Positions 44,410 through 55,118 of a stretch of 64,000 bases of DNA are shown here, piece by piece; within the stretch, counting starts at the first letter, position 1; each line of letters opens with the position of its first letter. The translations under genes were made by a program, and so were the position numbers. The stretch is from Euglena gracilis. Taxonomy: Eukaryota; Euglenida; Euglenophyceae; Euglenales. The notes below the pieces were generated by a model, which saw only the letters and a list, made by a program, of their open reading frames with translations, had not been told where the DNA came from and made no database searches. Location of the stretch: assembly GCA_039621445.1 (NCBI GenBank), contig CP154954.1:18772642-18836641 (forward strand), given 5' to 3'.

Positions 44410-47400
44410 AGTAATGGCACGAAGCCGGGACCCCTAACCCCCCCCCCCTACCCCCTAACCCCCCCCCCAACCCCTAACCCCCCCCTACCCCCTAACCCCC
44501 CCCCCTACCCCCCAAAGCCCCCCCCCCACCCCCTAACCACCCCCCTACACATATGGCACGAAGTGGGGAATGGGCAGGGGGTAGGGTGGGGTTGGGGGGG
44601 TTAGGGGGTGGGGGGGGGGTTTGGGGGGGGTTGGGGGGTAGGGGGGGGGTTAGGGGGTAGGGGGGGGTTAGGGGGTAGGGGGGGGGTTAGGGGGGGTGAG
44701 GGGGGGTTAGAGGGGGGGGGGATTTTTTGTCCAAAACCATGTTTTTTGGCCTCCTGGACCTGGAAACACCATTTTTGCGCCCCAAAAAAGTTAAAAATCG
44801 AAAAAAAATTTGTCCAAAACAATTCTTTTTTTGCCTAGTGGACCTGGAAAAACTGTTTTTTTTTACCCAAAATGAACGTTTTTTGACCCCCTGGCCCCGC
44901 TCTTTCCTCAAAAAAAATTTCCAAATTTGGGATTGTGTTATTTTGGTTCTGGGGGGGGGTTCGGGGGGGGGCAGAGCCCCCCCCGCCGTGCCGGACAGTT
45001 GCATACGACCCGCTCTTTCATCAAAAAATTCGGTGTTACTCTGCTTCTGGTGGGGTTGGGGGGTAGGGGGGGGTTAGGGGGTAGGGGGGGGGTTAGGGGT
45101 TAGGGGGGGGGTTAGGGGGTAGGGGGGGGGTTAGGGGGGGGTTAGGGGGGGGTTTGGGGGGAGGGGGGGTTAGGGGGGGGGTTAGGGGGGGGGGTTAGGG
45201 GGTAGGGGGGGGGTTAGGGGTCCCGGCTTCGTGCCATTACTCCCCCCCTACCCCCTAACCCCCCCCCCTACCCCCTAACCCCCCCCCCCTACCCCCCAAC
45301 CCCACCAGAAGCAGAGTAACACCGAATTTTTTGATGAAGGAGCGGGTCGTATGCAACTGTCCGGCACGGCGGGGGGGGGGGCTCCGCCCCCCCCCCCCAA
45401 ACCCCCCCCCAGAACCAGAATAACACAATCCCAAATTTGGAAATTTTTTTGAGGAAAGAGCGGGTCGTATGCAACTGTCCGGCACGGCGGGGGGGGGGGG
45501 GCTTCTCCCCCCCCCGAACCCCCCCTCCCAGAACCAAAATAACACAATCCCAAATTTGGAAAATTTTTTTGAGGAAAGAGCGGGGCCAGGGGGTCAAAAA
45601 ACGTTCATTTTGGGTAAAAAAAAAACAGTTTTTCCAGGTCCAGTAGGCAAAAAAAGAATGGTTTTGGACAAATCTTTTTCGATTTTTAACTTTTTTGGGG
45701 CGCAAAAATGGTGTTTCCAGGTCCAGGAGGCCAAAAAACATGGTTTTGGACAAAAAAATCCCCCCCCCCTCTAACCCCCCCCCACCCCCCCTAACCCCCC
45801 CCCTACCCCCTAACCAGGTTTTGAATAGTGCTGAGCTCTTAATAAGCGCGCACCCACCCCTTCATTGACCCCTCCATACATACCGGCCCACTCCATGGAG
45901 CTCTTTTGCCTGAAATCCATGGGTTTTGTGCCAGAAATGGGGGGGCCGGTGGGTCGCAAAACGCTCATTTTCGGCTCAAAAACAGTTTTTCCGGGTCTGG
46001 GAGGCCTAAAAACATCGTTTCGGGCAAAAAAAATTTTTTCGATTTTTTTCGCCTTTTTTGACCCGGTTTTGACCCAAAGTCAATGGGTCGGCGGCCCAAA
46101 ACGAGGCGCTGGCAGGTCGAAAAACGGTCGTTTTCGGCTCAAAAACAGTTTTTCCGGGTCCGGGAGGCCAAAAAACATCGTTTTGGGCAAAAAAAAAATT
46201 TTCGATTTTTTTCGACTTTTTTGACCCGGTTTTGACCCAAAGTCAATGGGTCGGCGGCAAGGTTGACGGCTTGTTTTTTTTTGAAACAAAAAAAACATGT
46301 TTTTTTTAAAAAAATATGTTTTTTTTAAAAAAAACAAAAAAAACGTCATGGAGGGTTTGGGGGAAAAATTTTTTGCAATGTTTTTTTTGGGAAAAAGTGC
46401 ATTTTTTATCTCTACAACATTCATTTTTTTCGGTTGAAAGCATGATTTTTCGCACCAGAAAACACAGATTTGGAAATACTTTCACACATTTGAAAAAAAA
46501 AAACTTCACAGGGGGTGTTCCCCCCATGACCCCCCTCCCCCAACCCGACCTAAGACCCGTTTCGGCCATTTTTTCTGAAAAACTTGGCCGGTGATGCCTA
46601 ATTTGACAAAATATTCCGGTAGATTTCCTAATTTTCCTATTTTTGGATTCCTATTTTGGAGCATAAAAAGGATTTTTTCCCAAAAATTCGTTTTCGGTGA
46701 TTTCTAATCTGGCCACCGAAAATGTGACCCCCCCTCGTGACCCCCCCCCCTGTGACCCCCCCCCGTGACCCCCCCCCTCGTGACCCGAACCACCCGCGAA
46801 AAATTTTCTTCAAAAAAATGGTCATTTCGCAAGGAAAAAGGTCAATTTTTGCTTTTTCAAAAAAAAACATGTTTTTTTTGTGTTTTTTTAAAAAAAACAT
46901 GTTTTTTTGTTTTTAAAAAAAAAACAAAAAAAACGTCAACCCTGGTCGGCGGCCCAAAACGGGGCGCTGGCGGGTCGAAAAACGCTCGTTTTCGGCTCAA
47001 AAACAGTTTTTCCGGGTCCGGCAGGCCAAAAAACATCGTTTCGGGCAAATTTTTTTTTGATTTTTTTCGACTTTTTTGGCCGAAAACGGCTAAATCGAAC
47101 AGTGGAAAAAGTGTACAAAATGGCCTAAAATGGCCTAAATTGGCCGAAAAACGCCCGTATCTCGGGCTACGCGGGGAGTTGTGGGGAAACCATAATCCCA
47201 GTACATAGAGCGTCCCAGGGGCTTCAATTTAGGTCTCTGGACATTTCCTTTGATTTTGCATCATTTTCGAGAAATTTTGAAAACATTGGTTTTTTGACCC
47301 CCCACCCCCCGAAAACGGCCAAGTCGAACAGTGGGAAAAGTGTACAAAACGGCCATCTGGGCCAAAAACGGCCGTATCTCGGGCTAGGCGGGGAGTTGCG

Positions 47401-47948
47401 GGGAAATCAAAATACCAGTAGATGGGGCGTTCCAAGGGCTTCAAATTAGGTCTCCGGACATTTCCTTTGATTTGGCTTCATTTTGGAGATATTTTGAAAT
47501 TTGACATTTTTTGGCCGAAATGGCAGAGTCCAAAGGGGGGGGGGCTTATCCAGGTGGGGCGGGTATCCTACCCAGTTTGGACCCCTTCGCGCGTGAATAA
47601 CTCGGGCCTGGCGGGGAGTTGGGGGTCAACTCCGGGTGATTCGGAAACTAGGAATCCAGTCGCTCGCGACTGAAAAAAAAAAATCCGGGAACGGGGCCGG
47701 GATCATGGTGATAATCCGTCGGTTCTCTGGTGGCCCCGACCCGGGGGCGGGGGGAGGGGGGGGGTCGAGGGGGGGGGTTCGCCGGTGGTATGCTTCGCTC
47801 TTACCCATAAAGGGATAAGAGCGCAGCGCCCCCCCCCTAACCCCCCCCCTACCCCCTAACCCCCCCCCCTACCCCCTAACCCCTCCCCTACCCCCTAACC
47901 CCCCCCCTGACCCCCCCCCTACCCATTCCCCACTTCGTGCCATATGTG
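44410..47948 (+). mobile_element. 3,539-bp element with ATGGCACGAAG ends and 9-bp duplication
   Basis: The ends read inward as AGTAATGGCACGAAGCCGGG and CACATATGGCACGAAGTGGG. CCTAGGGGG flanks both sides (44,401-44,409; 47,949-47,957). The related locus at 59.7 kb has a single CCCGGGGGG at 59,734-59,742 and no insert. Inside are TTAGGGGG-like runs, a palindrome (about 44,700-45,065 against 45,290-45,775), three copies of a 170-bp unit (45,930, 46,085, 46,945) and more internal ATGGCACGAAG motifs at 44,552 and (reversed) 45,228. No transposase is visible. Confidence 0.85.
46259..46560 (+). repeat. 300-bp direct repeat, copy 1
   Basis: AAGGTTGACGGCTTG, A/T homopolymer palindromes, GTCATGGAGGGTTTGGGGG, ATTCATTTTTTTCGGTTG and CACAGATTTGGAAATA. 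A closely similar copy is at 57,136-57,430; a partial relative is near 39,180-39,660. Confidence 0.78.
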
Positions 47949-49654
47949 CCTAGGGGGCACCACAGTTGTGAAATTAGGATTTCCCAGTGACAGAAAATAA
48001 GAGCTCCAGGCGGCATGGCTGAATTTGGTGGTGACCGCCAGTCGTCTGTTGAAAAGAGCTTTCGATTGAGGGGTGACTTTGTACCTAGACGATTGACACA
48101 GCCAGAAATACCCTCGCGATCGCCGGAATTTGGTGAAATGGAAAGTGGCGTGACATTGCAGATCAGTGGTCCGAGATTGGTCCTGGGAGTGTCCTTTGAC
48201 CGAAGGTTGGGGACGCCGGTTCTGTCCTGAACCCGGCGTCTCTAAAACGCCGCTTTAAACAAGGGGTGGCGGACGCCGGTTCTGTCCAAAACCCGGCGTC
48301 CGGAACGCCGGGTTTTGGACAGAACCGGCGTCCGCCACCCCTTGTTTGTAGTAGAGGGGGGGGGGTGCGGGGGGGGGGGCCCAGAGCCCCCCACCGCCTG
48401 TGCCAAAGTGAGCCACAAAAACGACTTAGCCCCCGAGTATGTTGCCAACATAGAAGGGATTTTGCTATTTGAGGGGGGGGGTGCGGGGGGCAGAGCCCCC
48501 CCCCGCCCAAAATGGAAAAATGTCCATTTTGGGCCACTTTTGGCAAAAGAACACCTCCCCATTGGGTTTTCAATATGAGTCAAAATTTCGCACAAAAAGG
48601 ACTTAGCCCTCCAAGTATGTTGCCAACATAGAAGGGATTTTTTTATTTGAGGGGGAGGTGCGGGGTGGGGCGGAGCCCCCCCCGCCTATGCCAAAGTGAG
48701 CCACAAAAACGACTTAGCCCCCGAGTATGTTGCCAACACAGAAGAGATTTTGTTATTTGAGGCTCGGATGGGGGTGGAGGGGGGAGTTTTCTGCCTCTCA
48801 TGATGCAGAATGCTTGCATTTCTAAAGGATTTTCATGTAATCCCTGTTTCATTGATTTTTTACCCCTCCGGACCCCCATCAAGGGCCCACCGACCCCCGC
48901 CGACCAAAGATTTCCATCTGAGGGTGTTTATGTTGGTGTAAGGCACTTATTTGGACCCATCCGGATTATTTCCGGGTGATTTGGGCCCGCCACAGACCAT
49001 TTTTATGACCACCGACTAGTTTGCATAGGATTTTGTTCATCGGGGGGGGGGGCTTAAAAGTCGGCGGTTTTGACCCGTTAGTACATTAGAGTGGGCAGTC
49101 GGCTGACTAGTCAGCCGACTGCCCACAACCCCCCCCCCCCACCCCGTCTCGCCGACTAGTTACCGACCCGGCCTAGTCGGCCGACCAATTGGGTAGTCGG
49201 CCGACTACCCACTACCCCCCCCCCCAGTCCACCGCCATGCGCCACCCCTGGAGCCAGCACCCCTCCAGCCAGCACCTTTTTTTCCGACCGGCTTGCAGGA
49301 CCCCAGGGGCAGGGTTTGATATAAGGACAGGTGGGGGGGTGGTCCGGACCCCCCCCCCCCCCTGCGGGCCAGGAGGGGGGTGGGGGGGGGGGGCACCCCC
49401 CCACCTAAACAGTGGCGCGGTCCGGGTGACTGAATTTCGGCCCGGCGCAAAGCGCCGGGCCGAAAATTTTTGGCCCCCCAAAACGACCACAAGTGCCATT
49501 TTGGGCACTTTTTGGGCAAAAATTTACCAAAAATGCAAAAAATTTTCGGCGCAAAGCGCTGGAGGAAAAAATTGACCCTTTTTTGGGGGGGGGGTCCCGG
49601 GTGCCCTCCCAGGGTCGGTCCGGACCCCCTGGCAGGTTTGGTTTGGTTTGGTAG

Positions 49655-49754
49655 TGCCCCGCATTGCTGCGCAGTGCCTCCAGCCGTGGGCGTACACAAG
49701 CACCACGCAGGAGGGCACCCCCGGAGCCCGGGCATGAAGCAGGGGAAGGAAGCC
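49655..49754 (-). CDS. DDB1: Possible DDB1 exon 4
   Basis: A good polypyrimidine tract and CTGCAG acceptor precede a GC-rich segment. One frame gives PSCVVLVYAHGWRHCAAMRG, which could correspond to the region of the first propeller around CVLQWD to ITRAMG. It is in the right order between exons 2 and 5. The similarity is weak, the donor is not identified, and a CAGGGGG repeat end abuts it at 49,631. Confidence 0.33.
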
Positions 49755-49763
49755 CTGCAGGAG

Positions 49764-52239
49764 AGGGAGGTGATTGGGGGTCGTCACGGGCTGCAGGACG
49801 GGCGGGGGGAAACCATCGAGGCCCAATCGGAGGGGGGTTGGGGATCACAGTACGCTGTAGGGGTACTCACTCATCGGGGAGGGGGCCTGACAGGGGTTCG
49901 TGGTCCCCGGGCCTCCTACCTTTTTTCTCTCTTTGATTTTGGTCTGCCGTGCCCTACTCTCAGAGACCCCGGTTCCTCTCGGCTTTAGGCCAGCTCTGCT
50001 ACATCCTCCGGGTCATCTCAGCTCGTACCACAACAGGCATGCCCCACTCCCCCCTGTGTAAGTGACAGTCAAAAGTCGAGATCATTAAGCCACTATCTGT
50101 AGAACTGCGGGTCCGCTGGGTGGCCACAGTGGGATCTTACAAAGGGGGGGGGAACGGTGCGGGGGCACACGCTAGTGTGCACGGGGGGTCAGCGGCACCG
50201 CCTGGCGGGTTGGTCGCGCTGCGTGGCGAGGGCAGACAGCGGCCCACGCAGCCACACAATGGGGGGGTTGGATAGCATTGCTGTCGAGTTGGTTGGACCG
50301 AGGCACAGAGGACACCACGGGGGGATCATGTGGACGAGGGGCTTTTCAGAGAAATCTGGTAATCTCCCAACCCCCACCTGGAGGCTGTTTACCTGGATAT
50401 GAGTTGTTCTGGGGGGGCTATAGGTTCAGTGGTAGGGCGCTCTAGGGATGAGTTGGGAAGTCCCCTGGCAGGTGGGGGGGGGGTGGTCCAGACCCCCCCC
50501 TGCGGGCCAGGAGGGGGGGGGGGGTGGGGGACACCCCCCCACCTAAACCATGTACGCCCTCCTTATATCAAACCCTGCCCAGGGGTCCTCACATTCCCTG
50601 GTCAAAACAATAATCAACAATGGATCACTAAGAAGCTTAGGGAAATGGTTTCGGCAAAAACCCGAAAAAAAAATACCGAAAAATCACAAATGCAAGTTTT
50701 CAATCTTACCACCCCCAAACGAAACAAAATGACAGGGACGTTTTGGAAGGCAAATGGCAGAACATTCTGACAAAAAAAAGAGCAAAAATTGGGTTTTTTG
50801 GGGCCTGCCGATCACGAAAATCAGGTGTAGGTCAGCACACCATGTGCTGAGAAGCCAAGCCCAGTGGGGGGAGTTGCAAAGTCGAGGGGACTTTGGGGGG
50901 GGTGCCCTTGCATCACCTTCCCAATTTCTGATTTCTGCTGTAATCTATTCACGGCTATCATGGAAAGATGCACGGGATGAGAAAAAAGTTTGGTGAATGG
51001 GAAATTTGAGGGGGGGGAAAATGATGGGACATGGGGCAAAAAATTCGGATGGGAGGGGGGAACATGGGTGATTTTGGATGACGAGCAACCGGTTTTGACA
51101 ACGTGGGCAGAAATTTTGGGACGGTTGGGGGACAAAATAATGTGAGTGTCTGTCAATGAAAGGAAATTCAATATGAAAGGAAGGGAAACGTTTAACGAAT
51201 GCTGAGGAACTTGGAGACTTGGGATCCAAAGGAGGGTTGAAACAAAAATCATTTTTGACCGGGGGGTTCCACCCAGGGCTTCGATGGTCCAAACATACCA
51301 TGCCCCCCCTGATAGTGTCCCCCCCCCCCCGATAGTGTCCCATACCCCTGCCTTGGGACCCGGCCGGCCGGTCCTAAAGAAATTTTATTGACCCCCCCGA
51401 TAGTGCCCCCCCCCCCCGATAGTGTCCCATGCCCGCCCCTTGGTTGGGCCGGGTATGGGACACTGTCGGGGGGGGGGGGCATGGTAAACCTATTTCCTGG
51501 GCCAAATTTGTCATGAATTTCTACTGGCGTGAACAGAACTCAGGTGGAATCATTTCCAAGATCATCCAATCACCTCCGTTTGATCCCACAACTCTCTGCC
51601 AGTGCCAAAATCCCTTGTGTCAAGCCATGTGTTTTGCCCAGGCGTTTGATAAAGATTAAATGTCACCTGGGGGCCATCAGGTGGGTGTTTACGAACCACA
51701 AGAAAAAAAGCCACTGGCTCCCCCAGGGGGGGGTCCGGGAGTCTCCCCAAAATTCCATCCCCAGCGCTGCGCACCAAGGTGAAAATAAAATGATGTGTTT
51801 TTGTCTGAGCCTGTCTGATTGTTCCAAATTTTTTTGGTAATCCCGCAAATTGCCAAAAAATCAGCATTTTTGGCAGGTGTATTGGGGGCCGGTCACTGGG
51901 AAAATTTTTTCAGTAGAAAAATAGTCAATTAAAACCTGGAAAGGAAAAACCCGGAAAGGAGTGTGTGATAGTTGTCTAAAGTCCTTTGGGAGTCAGCAAG
52001 TTGACTCTCCCCAATGGTGGTGACTTCCACTAAAAGCAAAGAAAACCCAGAATAAGGCAACAGGGGGAAACACACCAATCTTGTCAACCAAATCGCCGTT
52101 TGCCCTCGTTCGCACTTCACCTGCTGCATATTCCAGAACACAAAAAGAATAGCGCTCAAAAACCAAAAATAGAAGGTCCTTTTGCTCTCCCTGCACAATG
52201 GAAACAAAAGAAGAAACACCCACAGCCGGCAAAAAAAAG
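49764..52239. other. Upstream DDB1 intron, no gene
   Basis: A C/G hairpin unit at 50,465-50,580 resembles 49,310-49,420 and 7,200-7,320. The GATAGTGTCCC cluster is at 51,295. A tRNA D-arm-like TATAGGTTCAGTGGTAGGGC at 50,418 lacks the rest of a tRNA. Confidence 0.5.
51295..51480. repeat. GATAGTGTCCC / poly-C unit cluster
   Basis: CCCGATAGTGTCCCATRCCC occurs three times and the inverse GGTATGGGACACTGTCGGG once. A single relative is at 7,808. Confidence 0.7.
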
Positions 52240-52645
52240 TTTCCCCAACCTGTTTCTCCAACCAACCAAAATTTTTGCTCAGCACCTTCAAAAAAAAAAC
52301 GGTCTCAAGGGTCTCAAAAATTTAGCTCTGGGTCCAAAAAGTATTTGCACTTGTTCAGAAAAAAGTTGGACTCCGTCATTTTGTTTTTTCTCTGGAAAAG
52401 GGCCTCCCTCTGCACCAATGGAAAAAGGTTGATGGAAAAGGGTTGGGGTTGCAAAGGGCAACTGTGCAAAGCACCCAATCCAAATGCAAAAAATTTGGAA
52501 CGGAGGAAAATATTTTTAGGATTAGGTGCAAACTTTTCAAAATGAAATACAAACAAATTGGTGGTGTGTGCAAACTGTTTTGAGATAGAGTGCAAAAAAA
52601 TTGACCGGAAATGCAAAAATATATGGTGTGAAGTGCGAAAAAGTC
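52240..52645. repeat. TTTGCAC-rich repeat, copy 2
   Basis: It shares GTATTTGCACTTGTTC, the CACCAATGGAAAAAGGTTG region and ATGGTGTGAAGTGCGAAAA with 41,390. A third copy follows directly. Confidence 0.72.
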
Positions 52646-52684
52646 GGTTGTTAGGTGTAAAAAAAACCCTGAAAAGCTTACACT

Positions 52685-52880
52685 TAGTGTCTGAAATGTT
52701 TGCCCACGGCTGGCAAAAATATTTGCCCCAACCCGAAAATTTTTTTGCCCAGCGTCCTCAAAAAAAATTGCCCAAAAGTCCCAAAAATATTTGCACTTGT
52801 TCGGAAAAAATCTGCACTCCGTCAATTGATCTTTGCTCAATGAAAAAGAGCCCCACACTGGACAATGGAAAAAGTTCCAC
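52685..52880. repeat. TTTGCAC-rich repeat, copy 3
   Basis: It begins GTGTCTGAAATGTTTGCCC, continues ATATTTGCACTTGTTCGG and CACACTGGACAATGG, and stops next to the weak DDB1 exon candidate at 52,910. Confidence 0.72.
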
Positions 52881-52909
52881 ACTGATTGAAGGTTCTGATG
52901 CGAAAACTG

Positions 52910-52992
52910 TGTCCAGAACGCCGGTTCGGGCGTAAAGCTGTGGCCCAGAACGCGGCGCTGTCTTGGCAACCGCCAGACATTAGCAATACAGA
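52910..52992 (-). CDS. DDB1: Possible DDB1 exon 3
   Basis: After a TTTCAG acceptor in the expected phase 0 the reading gives LMSGGCQDSAAFWAT. This can be aligned with the family stretch GEAQDFLFVAT that should follow exon 2. The segment is GC-rich like other exons. The match is short and no clear GT donor follows, so the 3' boundary near 52,910 is a guess. Confidence 0.35.
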
Positions 52993-53180
52993 CTGAAATC
53001 CAGTAATGTCTGGAGAATTCAAGACAGGAAAATGGGTTGGAAGCTGGAATTCGGTTCAAAGCCAGGCTCACCCCCATGGCAGGAAAAAGTGGGCAGGACA
53101 AGGCATTGTAAAGCCGCTTTCAGGTCCCGAAAACCTTGGTCAGGGAGGCATCAAATGTCAAACGAGAAAGCGAAACGAAC

Positions 53181-53289
53181 CAATGGTCTGTATGTCTGCA
53201 TGAAGATGATCCTCCCATACAAAGGAATGTCCAAAATGGGTTGTAGCCCTTCTGAGGCAACGGTGTGGATGTTCAGGCGGGTGCACTTG
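53181..53289 (-). CDS. DDB1: DDB1 exon 2
   Basis: The exon encodes SKCTRLNIHTVASEGLQPIL and then DIPLYGRIIFMQTYRPL, very close to the plant DDB1 sequence at the same place. It follows exon 1 after a 43-nt intron (CTGTAG acceptor). The 109-nt length returns the frame to phase 0 at a TTG-GTTCGT donor. Confidence 0.93.
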
Positions 53290-53332
53290 CTACAGATAGA
53301 TGGGAGAAAACAGCTCAAGTCTTTTGGCAAAC
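53290..53332 (-). other. 43-nt DDB1 intron 1
   Basis: Between GTTTGCC and ATCTGTAG, the first intron is only 43 nt and contains no repeat. It is the smallest in a gene whose other introns are mostly 0.3-12 kb. Confidence 0.85.
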
Positions 53333-53433
53333 CTCACAATCAAGTTCAGGTCAGTGGGAGATGTGAAATTGGATGTCAAGCAGCGGGTTGCAGCCGTTGG
53401 TTTGTGGGCTGTAACCACATAGTTGAAAGCCAT
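53333..53433 (-). CDS. DDB1: DDB1 exon 1 (start codon)
   Basis: The exon encodes MAFNYVVTAHKPTAATR and continues through NFTSPTDLNLIV, matching the N-terminus of DDB1 (first propeller, BPA). The start is the ATG at 53,433, where family members also begin. An upstream in-frame ATG at 53,490 would add 19 residues with no family match. The exon ends with a split codon at a G-GTTTGCC donor. Confidence 0.93.
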
Positions 53434-54374
53434 TGGCCCCAAAAGTAGGCCTGTCCAACTGCAATAATAATCACACTGTTGCTGTGACACAAAGCAAGGA
53501 ACCTTCGGATGACCTGATGGCTGGGTTGGGCAGGCATTATTTTAAATGGTGCAGGGGGGGCTTTGCAGGTTTCCTGGCCACCAGAGCAAAACAGTATCAA
53601 TGGAAGGTTTGGAAGGAGAAATAAAAGCGAACAAATTGGAGTCAACTGATAAAATGTTCTGGGGTGATGTGTAAGCCTCTGGGTGGCAAAATGTTGTCCA
53701 CCTGGGGGGCAGGTAACTCCCAACCCTAACCGTATTCCTTCCCATGACCCTTTACAGACCCAGAAGAGAGAAATCTCAAAAAAAAAGGGGATTCTTTTGT
53801 GCGCCTCAAAAATAATGCCTCGTGGGGGTCCTCAAATTTGGTTCATTTGCACCAACACAGAGGCCGACCCCGGGGGGGGGTCCAACATGGGAGATCAGGC
53901 AGCAGACTTTGACAAGGGGTGAAGGACTCTGTGTTTTTTGGGTGATTATGGGGTTATTGAAGGAGCAGGGGGGCGACTGCAGTACAGTTGGGGTTTTTTG
54001 GGGACCCCCCCCTCCCCCCCCCCCGTACAGTTGGGATTTTTGGGACCCCCACCCCCCCGAGACAGATGAAAATTTTGACACCAAAAATGGCCTTTTTAGA
54101 CCAAAAAAAGGTCCTAAAATTTTTTGGCCAATTTTTGAGGGGGGTTGGCAGTAAGTTGGGACCCCAGGACCCCCCCCCTGTGTTGAGACAGTACAGCAAA
54201 AAGTGCCAAAAAAATGCAAAAAAAAACTGACCTCGGGACCGGACCCCCCCTCCCCCCCCACCTGCCAAAGCTCCAGGGTTAGGGCAATATGGCCATGGCA
54301 TGGCGATGTTGCCCTAACCCTACTCCCCATAATCCCACAATCACCCATAATCCCCATAATCACCCAAAAAATAG

Positions 54375-54425
54375 GGCGTCGTGCGACAACCGAAAAGGCC
54401 GTCGTGCGAAAACAGATAAGTGCCC
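54375..54425 (+). repeat. GTCGTGCGA direct repeat, copy 1
   Basis: GGGCGTCGTGCGACAACCG and CGTCGTGCGAAAACAGATAA. The partner at 55,119-55,175 has GTCGTGCGATAACCAAAA and GTCGTGCGATAACAGACAAG in the same orientation about 745 bp away. Confidence 0.7.
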
Positions 54426-55118
54426 GAGTTCACCGCAAGAGCACTTTTTGGCCAAAAATGGTTAGGGTCAGGATGCATCGCACAACAACGGCCCCTACAG
54501 GATACCAGCTACCCCAAAGAGCCGCCCAACCAGGGTCACCCTCACCCCCCCCCTCAAATAACCAAAACTTTTTGGCAATTTGGTTTATCCCCCCCAAAGT
54601 GGCCATTTCCCTTCAGCAACAAAAGGCGCAGAAGGCCAAAATTTGCCCCCCCCCTCCTGGGTGGCCATTTTGGGGTCCCACGGTGCCTGGAGGGCGGCCA
54701 CTTTGAGCGGGGGGGGGGTGAGGGTTATACACATCGGGGGACCCTCGCTCGGCGCCTCGCTCGGGTCCCCCCATCTTTTTAACCCTGGTTGGGCGGCTCT
54801 TTGCAGCGTTTTTTGGACGGGGGGGCAAAAATTTTGAAATGAGTGTGCAAAAATTTTTGGGAAGGGAGGCAGAAAAAAGGAGAGACCGGGCAAAATATAG
54901 TGAGTGTTAGCTGTAAGATTCTCATGCAAACAGTTGCACCCTTCCCGCTCAACATCGTTATATTTGCCGCTCCCGGGTACTCAGTGAACCCAATGTGCCA
55001 ATACGGCAGGGCCATATTCCACAAACCCTAACCCTATCCCCCCCTTCAAAAAATAACCACAAAAACCACCCAAAACGGCTGAAAGAGACCCCAAGGGAAA
55101 GCATTCTGGCCGTTCCAA

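Larger units (their letters stand above)
43882..48351 (+). mobile_element. TA-flanked element with GACGCCGGTTCTGTCC hairpin ends (interrupted copy)
   Basis: It starts AACCGGCGTTTGAGACGCC and ends CCACCCCTTGTTTGTAG, with TA on both sides (43,880-43,881; 48,352-48,353). Both ends are arrays of GACGCCGGTTCTGTCC and its complement that can fold on themselves. Without the 3.5-kb insert at 44,410 it is about 0.92 kb. An inverted copy is at 59,298. A reading frame in the shared part (minus, 44,026-44,391) is conserved between copies but resembles no family I know. Confidence 0.8.
43607..49235. mobile_element. Second TAGTCGGCCGACTA-family copy, interrupted by nested insertions
   Basis: It begins in the family interior (ACGGGTCAAAACCGCCGAC at 43,612), lacking a left palindromic end. 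It runs into the TA-flanked element at 43,882 and resumes at 48,354 with the same 125-bp units. It ends in palindromes and CCCCCAGTCCACCG at 49,235. The left end seems lost at the junction with the neighbouring copy. Confidence 0.6.
95..53433 (-). other. DDB1: DDB1 gene span (UV-damaged DNA-binding protein 1), about 32 exons, 3' end missing
   Basis: DDB1 is the three-beta-propeller adaptor that links CUL4-RBX1 to substrate receptors (DCAF proteins) and, with DDB2, works in nucleotide-excision repair. It is nuclear and cytoplasmic. Short minus-strand segments match plant and human DDB1 in order from the first residues (NYVVTAHKPTA at 53.4 kb) to the third propeller (VQLWKW near 0.15 kb). For most neighbouring exons the split codons join in phase. 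By comparison with a family length near 1,140 residues, about 900 are covered and about 230 lie beyond the left edge. Exons are GC-richer than the introns. Introns run from 43 nt to about 12 kb and are packed with transposons. Donors are mostly GTGTG, GTATG or similar, and acceptors CAG. Two exons near the 5' end (52.9 and 49.7 kb) are weakly supported and some junctions are unresolved. A full pseudogene is unlikely because reading frames across exons are intact, but expression is not shown. Confidence 0.93.

Noticed and set aside
44727-45753. Matching proteins MSKTMFFGLLDLETPFLRPK on both strands
   Set aside because: The two frames are the arms of one palindrome, so their similarity reflects inverted duplication and not selection on protein.
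44436-47935. Chromosome end
   Set aside because: TTAGGGGG-like runs occur in both orientations inside a bounded insertion and are degenerate, so this is not a terminal telomere.
50408-50460. Second tRNA gene
   Set aside because: TATAGGTTCAGTGGTAGGGC resembles a D arm and A box, but there is no anticodon stem, T arm or closing acceptor stem. At most it is a tRNA-like fragment.
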